Virus record (IMG/VR): IMGVR_UViG_3300036719_004687 | Coordinates: 1-55,075 of that record | Reading direction: 5' to 3' (one strand) | Source of the DNA: a virus | Length of the DNA: 55,075 nucleotides | Shown: positions 46,876 to 54,839 of the stretch, piece after piece | Layout of the letters: every line of letters begins with the position of its first letter | How positions within the stretch are numbered: the stretch's first letter is position 1 | Position numbers and translations under genes: made by a program | Notes under the pieces: generated by a model | The model's input: the letters and a program-made list of their open reading frames with translations, nothing else | Databases searched by the model: none | What the model was told of the DNA's origin: nothing

Positions 46876-47630
46876 ATAATATTAAATTTATTAGTATTAC
46901 TTAATAGATTGTTGCCATGAAATGCGTCAAACCTATAAACAAGACTACTAAATACTATACATGATTTATCTTTATTACTCAATACGTCAAATTGATCCAA
47001 ATCCTCATGTACCACCCTATTAGTGGTTTTTATCATGTGTGTTAAATCATTATTAAATTGTTCATTGTTCACAATAAATCTATACTTGGGATTCATTGTT
47101 ATAATGTTATGTAATATACTGCTATAGGATAGTGATAGATCCAAAATAGTTTGGATTCTCCACATATATTTAACGGAGTATTTCTGTAATAGTTCTTCAA
47201 TATTAGTATATTGTAATGATTTATCATTATCAACATATCTAATAAGAATGAGTTTTTTAGGTTGAATTTCACACTCTGAAATCTGTTTCAACATTATGTC
47301 TAGTTGATCCAGAGTAATATTTTTTAAATTAATTGTTAATAAATAATCTAAAGTATTAGTTTCTAAAAATTTATTGATTTTATCTTCAACAGTAGCGTCT
47401 TGTAAATCAAATTGTTTGAACCATTTGTTTTCTCTGTATCCCAAACATTTTTTGCCATTTATAATATAAAATTCTTTCTCGTCATCATATGCTTCTAATA
47501 CAGACACATTTTTATTTTTATATTTATCTATATATTTGAGATTACAGTCTATTTGAGTGTTATTATTAAACTCTGCAAATACACAGTTTTTACACGGAGT
47601 GTGAATAGTATTAATTTGCTCGTTTATCAT
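46872..47630 (-). CDS. protein with N-terminal CxxCxFA motif, unknown function
   Basis: A 252-residue protein. The N-terminal 65 residues have a distinctive Cys set: PCKNCVFAEFNNNTQIDC, an EAYDDEKEFYIINGKKC block and LGYRENKW. Four Cys could bind zinc or an iron-sulfur cluster. The rest is strand-helix with LLTINLKNITLDQLDIML and a KYRFIVNNEQFNNDL segment that resembles part of a GT-A fold without a DxD. It overlaps neighbours by four bases on each side within the glycosyltransferase unit. It may be a maturation partner or a divergent glycosyltransferase. Confidence 0.5.
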   Translation of the reverse strand: MINEQINTIHTPCKNCVFAEFNNNTQIDCNLKYIDKYKNKNVSVLEAYDDEKEFYIINGKKCLGYRENKWFKQFDLQDATVEDKINKFLETNTLDYLLTINLKNITLDQLDIMLKQISECEIQPKKLILIRYVDNDKSLQYTNIEELLQKYSVKYMWRIQTILDLSLSYSSILHNIITMNPKYRFIVNNEQFNNDLTHMIKTTNRVVHEDLDQFDVLSNKDKSCIVFSSLVYRFDAFHGNNLLSNTNKFNII

Positions 47631-49276
47631 ATAAAGTCTTCTTTAACTATTTGTTGAGGATTAACTCTCATCTTTTCGCACATAATTTTATTATTTAATA
47701 ATCCTTCCAAAACATCTATGCTATATTGTTTATTTATAGTCATTATGTTGCCATTTTTAGCAATAATGCCATTAGTAACATCTTTTATGAGTGTTTGTAT
47801 ATTAGCCGTGTTTAATAAATATGGATCATTTATTACATTTAAACAAATAAATTCTATAAAATCTTTATCATTTAAACCCTTTGGAACCTTTAGGGACATA
47901 TTTTTAATCTGTGGAATATTTTTGTCATCCCAAGATAATTTTTTAGTAATATCTATAGAATCAAAAGCTTCTTCCCATACGCTATATACATTATCCCAAG
48001 AGTATAAAGAGATACATTTATTACGAATATTAGTTCTGTTAGCTTGACGAGTATCTATTGATTTATTAATGAAAAAATCATACAATACTTGTGCTGTAAA
48101 GTCATTATCTGGATATGCTCTATCAGCATTAATTTCCATCTCTCTAAACATTCTATCTACCCGCAACTTTATACCATCAAGCTTCTCTACAATTTCTGTC
48201 ATTGCACTATAGTCTACAGAAGCTATTTGAACACCACAGGCCGCTGCTTCAACTTGTGGCATACCAAATCCTTCGCATATTGCATATTGAATGAATATAT
48301 CAAATAAATTATATATATTATTCAGTTCCTGTGTTGTTACCCCATTCATAGGACTAGACATATGTACTGCTTTAGCTCCGCACTTAGTACAATTTGTCAC
48401 ACCAGGATGAAACTTACTAGGATGAGAATCTCCACAGTTTTTGCATTTATATGTAAAATAAATCTTGTCTAGTAAGCCATATTCGGACAATAAAGCAGGA
48501 AGATCCCAACCATTATCTTCTGGATAAGAAGTATGTAAATATAGATATGTTTTATCATAAACATCTTTGTGTCCTGATTGTTTTAAGTTGTTTAAAAAAG
48601 ACTTAAAAGCAATCATAATATCAGCAAGTAGTTTGCGTTTTTGATTACGCATAACTAAACCAACTACGTTTATATCCTTACCAAAATATTTGATTTTATG
48701 CTCTTTTTGGTTTTCTATAATATAAAAATCTTGTGGATTAATACCAGCATTGGCTACTCTAGGAAATAGATTTATATTCTTGCCACATGATTGTGTAAGA
48801 ACTTTTTTGGCCCAATCGGTATATGGAATAATTAGTTCTGCGTTTTTATATGTATAAAGCCAGTCTGTTTTGGGCGGTGTTGAATCAGTAGTTGGCATGA
48901 TTAGCCAATGAAAATGATGTCTATAAGGACTCATATCCTGATATGCATACATCCAATAATCTCGAACATCAAAAACTATATGTGGTTTAAAATCAATTAA
49001 ACACCTATTAAATCTCCATAAGCCAAATTGATTGAGCATATTAGCTTTGTACTGCTCAACACGAGAATCATTAGCGGCCACAGCATTAGGATAAAATTTC
49101 CATGGTATATTTTTAATTTTAGGATTATCTTTATCGCAATAGCATCCTAATTCTGCTACCTCGTATTTGTCACTTTTGTGTATACGAGATATAATTTCTT
49201 TACCGTAGATTCCGTATCCAGTATCTAAAATACTAGCATCATTAGCAATAAAAATTTTCTTTTTTTGATGTTTCAT
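47627..49276 (-). CDS. glycosyltransferase, GT-B (GT4-like), with inserted zinc ribbon
   Basis: A 549-residue enzyme, first in the sugar island. It opens KKIFIANDASILDTGYGIYG (the GT-B N-domain GG-A loop) and has VVGLVMRNQKRKLLADIMI, then the donor site YAICEGFGMPQVEAAACGVQ (E-x7-E) typical of GT4. A zinc ribbon (CKNCGDSHPSKF and CTKCGAKAV, residues about 277-300) is inserted between the two. The C-terminal 140 residues are extra helices. No strong ribosome-binding sequence precedes the ATG. A terminator for the upstream SSB gene lies just before it, so this unit may need its own promoter or read-through. Confidence 0.8.
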   Translation of the reverse strand: MKHQKKKIFIANDASILDTGYGIYGKEIISRIHKSDKYEVAELGCYCDKDNPKIKNIPWKFYPNAVAANDSRVEQYKANMLNQFGLWRFNRCLIDFKPHIVFDVRDYWMYAYQDMSPYRHHFHWLIMPTTDSTPPKTDWLYTYKNAELIIPYTDWAKKVLTQSCGKNINLFPRVANAGINPQDFYIIENQKEHKIKYFGKDINVVGLVMRNQKRKLLADIMIAFKSFLNNLKQSGHKDVYDKTYLYLHTSYPEDNGWDLPALLSEYGLLDKIYFTYKCKNCGDSHPSKFHPGVTNCTKCGAKAVHMSSPMNGVTTQELNNIYNLFDIFIQYAICEGFGMPQVEAAACGVQIASVDYSAMTEIVEKLDGIKLRVDRMFREMEINADRAYPDNDFTAQVLYDFFINKSIDTRQANRTNIRNKCISLYSWDNVYSVWEEAFDSIDITKKLSWDDKNIPQIKNMSLKVPKGLNDKDFIEFICLNVINDPYLLNTANIQTLIKDVTNGIIAKNGNIMTINKQYSIDVLEGLLNNKIMCEKMRVNPQQIVKEDFI

Positions 49277-49289
49277 TGTTTGAACTAAG

Positions 49290-49323
49290 AAAAATCTCTA
49301 GTAACATTATATTACTAGAGATT
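49290..49323 (-). terminator. rho-independent terminator after ssb
   Basis: A perfect 12-bp stem (49293-49304 with 49312-49323) with a 7-base loop is followed, on the minus strand, by five T bases. It lies 22 bases after the SSB stop and before the glycosyltransferase gene. It separates SSB transcription from the sugar island. Confidence 0.85.
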
Positions 49324-49345
49324 CTCTTAGATATCCTTTATAAGA

Positions 49346-49711
49346 TCAGAATGCTACAGTAGCAGAGTCTGTGCTCTTTTCGCTCTTCTTTGTCTTAGTA
49401 ATCTTAGCAAAATTGTTAACACGAACCTTTAGGGTACTGTGCTTAACACCATCCTTTTCCCAACTGTCATTGCGTAATGAACCTTCGACCATAACTAGAT
49501 CACCCTTCTTGAAAGATGAACCAATGGCCTCGGCACCACTATCCCATGCTTCACATTGGATAAAAGATGTAACCTTATCTTGTTCGCCATTAGCTTTAGT
49601 AAACTCTCTTGATACTGCAACTGTAAAATTTACTACAGCAGTTTGCTTTTCTCCAACTACTCTGAGTTCAGGATCTCTGGCAAGGTTACCACGCAACATA
49701 ACAATATTCAT
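49346..49711 (-). CDS. ssb: single-stranded DNA-binding protein
   Basis: A 121-residue protein with the SSB OB fold: MNIVMLRGNLARDPELRVVG, VVNFTVAVSREF, TSFIQCEAWDSGAEAI and KGDLVMVEGSLRNDSW. It coats single-stranded DNA at the replication fork. The C-terminus ends in TDSATVAF; an aromatic last residue and an Asp a few residues earlier partly resemble the acidic DDDIPF tip of bacterial SSBs, but the acidic run is missing. An AAAGGAG ribosome-binding sequence precedes the ATG. It has its own promoter and terminator, and its C-ending codons suggest high expression. Confidence 0.95.
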   Translation of the reverse strand: MNIVMLRGNLARDPELRVVGEKQTAVVNFTVAVSREFTKANGEQDKVTSFIQCEAWDSGAEAIGSSFKKGDLVMVEGSLRNDSWEKDGVKHSTLKVRVNNFAKITKTKKSEKSTDSATVAF

Positions 49712-49762
49712 AAAATCTCCTTTTAAAGTAAATAAACCAACAGTTTGGATCGAAACATCTAT

Positions 49763-49790
49763 ATGATATACCGGCGGTATGGATTGTCAA
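49763..49790 (-). promoter_or_regulatory. sigma70-like promoter of ssb
   Basis: On the minus strand TTGACA (49785-49790) and TATCAT (49763-49768) are 16 bases apart, matching the -35 and -10 consensus (6/6 and 5/6). The -35 overlaps the stop codon of the polymerase C half. The start point would lie about 40-50 bases before the SSB ATG. Confidence 0.8.
49768..49780. promoter_or_regulatory. palindrome in the ssb promoter spacer, possible operator
   Basis: ATACCG-C-CGGTAT (13 bases, perfect 6+1+6 inverted repeat) occupies the spacer between the -35 and -10 boxes of the SSB promoter. It is GC-rich in an AT-rich region. A repressor or activator bound there would directly control SSB transcription. 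Confidence 0.55.
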
Positions 49791-51403
49791 GTTTTGGCGA
49801 TGTATGCTTTTTCCACTATCAGACCATCACCATTTTTAGACTTATTACCCTTGACAATTATAATATTTCCAGTGAACAATAAGTTTTTGTATTCTTTAAA
49901 CTTTTCTGGAAAAAAGACTACTGAATCTATAGACCCCGTAGTATCTGTCATTGTTACAAAAGCCATTTCCTGACCTGGAGTTTTTCCGCTCTTTGTTTTT
50001 GTAATATTAATATTATCTAATTCACCACCCAATATAAGATTATCTTTCATAGTAGTATTTTTTAGTTCTCTACAAGTAATATTAGTCATGCTAATATCAT
50101 ACATGTCCAGTTTAGAACATGTAATAGAACAACCCAGTAAAGAATCCTCAGCATCTGCTATCCATTCTGGTGAATCATCTAAAGAATACGGAGGAAAATT
50201 AATAGAATAAATAGCATCATCTATAATTTTTTTACGGTTCTTATTTAGCCTAGGCATAGAAGACAATGATTCCAAACACTCTTTAAAGTTTTTTAGCTTA
50301 GAGAGATTGTTGTTGATATGCTCTAATTCTTTCTTAGTAAGAATAGATACTAAACCGTATTCAAAAAGCATTTTATTTCTAGTAATTGGAATAAAAGACA
50401 AAGCACCAGATTGTATAAGCGCTTTAGCTGCTGTTGAATTAATATTTGGAAGTATTTTACATAAGTAATCTAGCCATGTTAGATTTAATATATCGTGTTT
50501 AGATAACAACTCAATAAGCTTATCAAATACAGATTTTCCCACACCTTTAATATCTGTGATACCAAAATAAATTTGATTATTTTTCAATATAAAAAATTCA
50601 TTCAAATTCCTAATATCCGGCGTCTTAACAGAAATATCCATTTCGTTGGCATTTTGTACCAACTCTTTAATTTCTGCTTGAGGATCTATTTTATCCTTAG
50701 CAAAACGTAAGTATGATGCAAAAAAGATTTTGGGAAAATGTGCTTTAGTATAGGCTGATAAATATGCATTAATAGCATAGCTTACAGAGTGTGACTTATT
50801 AAAAGAATATCTTTGGCTTTTTTCTATCCACCCGAAAATCTGCTCTGCTTCTTCAGTATTAACTATACCAAGCTTAGTGGAACCTTCTAAAAATTTAGAT
50901 TTAACTTTAGCCATTTCTTCTGGCTTTTTCTTACCAATGGCTTTTCTTAACATATCTGCTTCTTGCAGATTAAAACCAGCGATTACTTTTGTAATTTCCA
51001 TCGCTTGTTCTTGATATACCATTTCTCCATACGTATTCTTTAATACAGGTTCTAATGAAGCGTGGAAATAATCGACAGACTCTAATCCATTCTTTTTATC
51101 AATATAATGATTACTAACCGTTTTGCCTTCTCTAACTGCCTCTAAACATCCTGGTCGCATAATACTAATTAGGGCCGACAATTGCTCTATATTTTCTGGT
51201 TTCAATTTTTTAGCCATAGACCTACCAAGTCTAGATTCTAATTGGAAACAACCCTTAGTATTACCACTAGAGATTAAATCCCAAGTTCTAGAACAATCCA
51301 GATTGATATTTTCTATGGTAGGATCAAAATTAATCTTTTTATTATCTTCTTGTTCAGAAACATCAAAAGAACAACCGCACGGATATTGAAACTTTTTAGC
51401 CAT
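49787..51403 (-). CDS. dnaE: DNA polymerase III alpha subunit, C-terminal half
   Basis: A 538-residue protein with only the C half of DnaE. After a 27-residue extension with PCGC, it starts where E. coli DnaE resumes after the third catalytic Asp: CFQLESRLGRSMAKKLKP, YGEMVYQEQAMEITKVIAG, EADMLRKAIGKKKPEEMAK (fingers) and SFNKSHSVSYAINAYLSAYT. A helix-hairpin-helix (IYFGITDIKGVGKSVFDKL) and a C-terminal OB domain (EMAFVTMTDTTGSIDSVVFF) follow. It lacks the catalytic aspartates, which are in the other half at 52965-54839. It overlaps the exonuclease gene by eight bases. The two halves must associate for activity; this is inferred. Confidence 0.9.
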   Translation of the reverse strand: MAKKFQYPCGCSFDVSEQEDNKKINFDPTIENINLDCSRTWDLISSGNTKGCFQLESRLGRSMAKKLKPENIEQLSALISIMRPGCLEAVREGKTVSNHYIDKKNGLESVDYFHASLEPVLKNTYGEMVYQEQAMEITKVIAGFNLQEADMLRKAIGKKKPEEMAKVKSKFLEGSTKLGIVNTEEAEQIFGWIEKSQRYSFNKSHSVSYAINAYLSAYTKAHFPKIFFASYLRFAKDKIDPQAEIKELVQNANEMDISVKTPDIRNLNEFFILKNNQIYFGITDIKGVGKSVFDKLIELLSKHDILNLTWLDYLCKILPNINSTAAKALIQSGALSFIPITRNKMLFEYGLVSILTKKELEHINNNLSKLKNFKECLESLSSMPRLNKNRKKIIDDAIYSINFPPYSLDDSPEWIADAEDSLLGCSITCSKLDMYDISMTNITCRELKNTTMKDNLILGGELDNINITKTKSGKTPGQEMAFVTMTDTTGSIDSVVFFPEKFKEYKNLLFTGNIIIVKGNKSKNGDGLIVEKAYIAKT

Positions 51404-52091
51404 TATTAGTAAATGAATCCTTAAATTTAATTTTTTGGCTTAGATTACGATGCAACTTTAAAAATCTTACTACAATTTCCGCAGTATCTTTAACGTCCTT
51501 TAGTGCATCATGAGCGCCAGCCTTTGATATTCCAAAATAATCTCTCACACTATCTAATGTATAACTTTTAAGTTCATTATTGTGTTCAAACCAATAAAAC
51601 ATTAATTGCATAGCATCAACAGTATCTCTGGGATAAAAGAGATCGGTTCTTTTTTCCTTATTAAGATTGCCATATTTCTGACTAAGTCTGTTAATGATAT
51701 GCAAGTCAAATCTATGAATATTGTATCCGGCAGCGATAGGTGCGGAAAATTGGCTTTTTTTAGAAGTTCTTGAATGATATTTATCTAAATAATTGACAAA
51801 CATATTCCAAGAATGTTCTTGCTTAGGATACTTATACCATGCTTGTAAAACATCGTCTGTTCCACACCCCTTAACTTTAGCATGAAAATCTAAAATATCT
51901 GTTTCGTATTTATAGTTATCATTATTTTCTAGTACTTCGGGCTTAAAATTAATATTAAATTCTGATCCATCAATAATCTCTAAATTAATAGGATCAATCA
52001 TAATAGCCGCGATCTGCACCGGACTACAATGAGCGGGATCAGATCCATCTGTCTCAAAATCAAAAACGCAAATTTTATTATAGTTGATCAT
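51396..52091 (-). CDS. DEDDh 3'-5' exonuclease (proofreading type)
   Basis: A 231-residue exonuclease of the DnaQ superfamily. ExoI is VFDFETDGSDPAHCSPVQIA (D-E), ExoII is GYNIHRFDLHIINRL (D) and ExoIII is KAGAHDALKDVKDTAEIVV (H-D), the complete DEDDh set. The gene lies immediately upstream of the polymerase C half, with an eight-base overlap, so it probably proofreads for the phage polymerase, as epsilon does for bacterial alpha. It also overlaps the small gene by 14 bases. No clamp-binding motif was identified. Confidence 0.9.
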   Translation of the reverse strand: MINYNKICVFDFETDGSDPAHCSPVQIAAIMIDPINLEIIDGSEFNINFKPEVLENNDNYKYETDILDFHAKVKGCGTDDVLQAWYKYPKQEHSWNMFVNYLDKYHSRTSKKSQFSAPIAAGYNIHRFDLHIINRLSQKYGNLNKEKRTDLFYPRDTVDAMQLMFYWFEHNNELKSYTLDSVRDYFGISKAGAHDALKDVKDTAEIVVRFLKLHRNLSQKIKFKDSFTNNG

Positions 52092-52266
52092 TAACTTGAA
52101 CTTCTATTGTGGGTTGAATAAATAGTTTAGCATTAGAATTTTGAGTTTCTTCTGCATTAATAGATCTGCAACAACTAACTTTAACTGCTGCGATCTTTTT
52201 ATATTCTATATTATTATATGTAAAAATTTCACCATCATTTAGGTCTTTAAACTGCTTATTTATCAT
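52078..52266 (-). CDS. small protein of unknown function
   Basis: A 62-residue protein with a small strand-rich opening (FKDLNDGEIFTYNNIEYKKI) and a CCRSINAEE segment with two adjacent Cys. It sits between the HNH gene (ATGA overlap) and the exonuclease (14-base overlap). The pattern DLNDGEIFTYN resembles small phage proteins of unknown function found among replication genes. It has no recognised domain. Confidence 0.55.
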   Translation of the reverse strand: MINKQFKDLNDGEIFTYNNIEYKKIAAVKVSCCRSINAEETQNSNAKLFIQPTIEVQVNDQL

Positions 52267-52946
52267 TGGTTACTCCTTGTTTTATTATATTTATAAATTT
52301 TTTCGCACCAGTCTAAAAATTCTATTTGACTCATATTCATTTTCATTGGTTGTAATTTTTTATGAATCCATTGTATATTATCTTGTGTGTAGCCCTGTGA
52401 CGAGTCTATTCTATCTAAAGATGCTGTGCTATATTTTGATGTTTTTCTAGTCATTGGAAAGTGAATAGGTAGTCCTGTTAAAGCACATTTTCTATCTTGT
52501 TGTAAAAATACTTGCCATGCTTGTTCAATAGTTATATCTAATGGAATTTTACGATTTTTTGCTCCCCTTAAGACCCTAGACCAATATTCTGCTCTAATTT
52601 CTTCGTAACCAGCATATAATGCATGATCTTTTCCTCTTTTTCTAGATTGGCAGCCACAGGTTTTTGTATTACCGCTTTTAATAGAATTTAACAATACATT
52701 AAAATTTGTACCACAGTTACACACACAATTATAAATACTATGGCTATGCTTATCTTTACCTAAATATTTTAATATAGTGATTTGTCCATATTTTTTACCT
52801 ATATGTTTAGTAGTATTATTTTCTTTTAATCCAAATATTTTTATTTGTTGACTAATATATGAATCAGAACACCCATAAATATTTGCTATTTCTTTTTGGC
52901 TATGATTAGCCATTAGTTTTTTAAGCCTGGTTTTAGAAATTTTCAT
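52263..52946 (-). CDS. HNH homing endonuclease between the dnaE halves
   Basis: A 227-residue protein. Residues 1-45 form a helix-turn-helix (HSQKEIANIYGCSDSYISQQ), residues 48-100 a zinc-finger-like part (CVCNCGTNF and TCGCQSR), and residues 120-225 a HNH-type nuclease: CALTGLPIHFPMT, ASLDRIDSSQGYTQDNIQW and HKKLQPMKMNMSQIEFLDW. The same nuclease core appears at 54836-55075. It starts 18 bases after the stop of the polymerase N half and is the likely agent that broke the polymerase gene. Homing endonuclease genes that insert within or next to polymerase and ribonucleotide reductase genes are known in other phages. Confidence 0.8.
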   Translation of the reverse strand: MKISKTRLKKLMANHSQKEIANIYGCSDSYISQQIKIFGLKENNTTKHIGKKYGQITILKYLGKDKHSHSIYNCVCNCGTNFNVLLNSIKSGNTKTCGCQSRKRGKDHALYAGYEEIRAEYWSRVLRGAKNRKIPLDITIEQAWQVFLQQDRKCALTGLPIHFPMTRKTSKYSTASLDRIDSSQGYTQDNIQWIHKKLQPMKMNMSQIEFLDWCEKIYKYNKTRSNQ

Positions 52947-52964
52947 AATAAGTTAAAATTGATA

Positions 52965-54839
52965 TTATAACTGTACACCATTAGCAAGTAAATCTTGAAT
53001 ACACATAACTTTATCTAAATATGCAATTCCTAAAATATCAAACTTTATTATTCCTAAACTTTCAAGATCTTGCATTTCCATGCCAGCAATTAGTTGATCG
53101 TTTTTACTATCATAAACCATTGGACATAATTCATTTAACGGTTCTGAACTAATCGCTATTCCAGCCGCATGTTTTGACTGATTGGATTTGGTGCCTTCTA
53201 GTCTTATAGCCTGTTCAAACCTTTTTGCCAACGGACCCTGTAGTTCTCCATTATCGTCAATATAGCACCACTCTTTAAGCTTTTCTTTGTTGTTTTCTAA
53301 AGCCCATCGAATAATTGATGCTTCTCCAGTTTCTTCTTTCATTTCCTGTAATTCGTCCGCAATCTTTGCTTCATCTGGAATATTTTTGGTAATTCTATTC
53401 ATTTCATCAAAACTTATGTTCCCATATACTCTTAAGACATCTTTTAAAGCACCTCTACCCTTAATAGTATTAAAGGTTACCATTTGTGATACTTTATTAT
53501 GTCCATATTTATTCTTGATATATTCAATAATCTCTTCTCGTTTATTAATTGGTACGTCCACATCAATATCCGGCATACTAATACGATCTTTTGTATTTCG
53601 ACCAGAATTATAAAATCTGTCAAAAATCAAATTATATCTTATAGGATCAATACTGGTAATACCAATAAGATAAGATACTAGACATCCGGCAGCAGACCCT
53701 CTTCCCGGCCCAGGAAGCCATTTATTTTGTCTTACATAATTCAATATATCTTGCACTATAAGAAAGTAACTACTTAACCCAGCGCCCTGTAAAACGTCTA
53801 GTTCATATTTAATACGATCTAAATATTGTTGTTGTTCTTCTTTAGGTATAATATTTGCAATTTTAGCTTTCCATCCATTACGACATAGTTCTCTTAAAAA
53901 TTCATCTTGATCAAACTTGTCTGGACATGGAAAACTGGGTAATTTCGGCTTGCTCAAAATGTCATATTCTTCAATTAAATTTGCTACAAAATTGGTATTT
54001 TGAATTTCCTCATTAGTATGTAACATCTTCATTTCTTCTTGAGATGGGATGTGATAATTTTCTGAAATAAAGAATGTAGACAATGGTACTTCTTCATTAT
54101 TAGAAATTTTTCTACTAATATCAGGAAAGGTTGTTTTTAAATTATTACATAGTAATATGCGTTGGTCTACAGCATCTTCTTTACGACAATAATGAGCGTC
54201 TGGAGTACAAATAACCAAAGTATCTGTCTCTTTGCCTAAGATACGAATCGCATTAGTTAAACGTGTTTGTACTGGAAGGTTTTCATTATCTATCAGTTGT
54301 GCTTCTAAAAAGACATGATTATTAAATATTTTCTTTAAGTATTGTATATGCTCTATTCCAAGTTCTTTCCAGTTCTCTTTAAGTTCATAATTATCCAGAA
54401 TAGTATCTGCTAATGTTGATCCTAAATGACCAGTAATAGCACACAGATTGCCACTGTTCATAGATGAGACAGTTGCTAAATCGAGCCTTGGTTTATGATA
54501 ATAATGTTCTGGCTTATTTGATTCGGATACTATTTTAATGAGATCAAGCCAGCCCTTATAGTTTTTTGCTAAAATAATAAAATGTGATAATTCTCTATTG
54601 GTTTTTTCTTGAATTTTAGGATCATCTTTACAGATATATAATTCACAACCTAAAATTGGTTTAATTCCAGCAGATTTCATTGCAGAATAAAACTTTACAG
54701 CACCGGCAATATTACCATGATCTGTAAGAGCACAAGCAGATGCGTTAATTTCTTTGCATCTTTCTGCAATTTGTTCTGGTTTAGATAGTCCATCCAATAA
54801 ACTAAGCATTGAATGACAGTGGAGAGGAATGTAATTCAT
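52965..54839 (-). CDS. dnaE: DNA polymerase III alpha subunit, N-terminal half
   Basis: A 624-residue protein carrying the N half of DnaE. The PHP domain (residues 1-270) has intact metal-site motifs: LHCHSMLSLLDG, TDHGNIAG, GCELYI and CTPDAHYC. The palm follows with GPGRGSAAGCLVSYLIG, MPDIDVDVP (two catalytic Asp, about residue 421) and IIKFDILGIAYLDK (third catalytic Asp, about residue 600). The frame stops 18 bases before the HNH gene. With the 538-residue C half the total is 1,162 residues, close to E. coli DnaE (1,160). The start overlaps the upstream HNH gene by four bases (ATGA). It replicates phage DNA if joined with the other half. Confidence 0.92.
   Translation of the reverse strand: MNYIPLHCHSMLSLLDGLSKPEQIAERCKEINASACALTDHGNIAGAVKFYSAMKSAGIKPILGCELYICKDDPKIQEKTNRELSHFIILAKNYKGWLDLIKIVSESNKPEHYYHKPRLDLATVSSMNSGNLCAITGHLGSTLADTILDNYELKENWKELGIEHIQYLKKIFNNHVFLEAQLIDNENLPVQTRLTNAIRILGKETDTLVICTPDAHYCRKEDAVDQRILLCNNLKTTFPDISRKISNNEEVPLSTFFISENYHIPSQEEMKMLHTNEEIQNTNFVANLIEEYDILSKPKLPSFPCPDKFDQDEFLRELCRNGWKAKIANIIPKEEQQQYLDRIKYELDVLQGAGLSSYFLIVQDILNYVRQNKWLPGPGRGSAAGCLVSYLIGITSIDPIRYNLIFDRFYNSGRNTKDRISMPDIDVDVPINKREEIIEYIKNKYGHNKVSQMVTFNTIKGRGALKDVLRVYGNISFDEMNRITKNIPDEAKIADELQEMKEETGEASIIRWALENNKEKLKEWCYIDDNGELQGPLAKRFEQAIRLEGTKSNQSKHAAGIAISSEPLNELCPMVYDSKNDQLIAGMEMQDLESLGIIKFDILGIAYLDKVMCIQDLLANGVQL

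Noticed and set aside
49371-49766. 131-codon plus-strand frame over ssb
   Set aside because: It lies antisense to ssb and its promoter, with no recognisable domain.
52078-52965. Split intein or intein remnant at the DnaE break
   Set aside because: The N half ends in DLLANGVQL, superficially like cyanobacterial intein text, but no Cys or Ser splice residues or HN motifs are found at either end.
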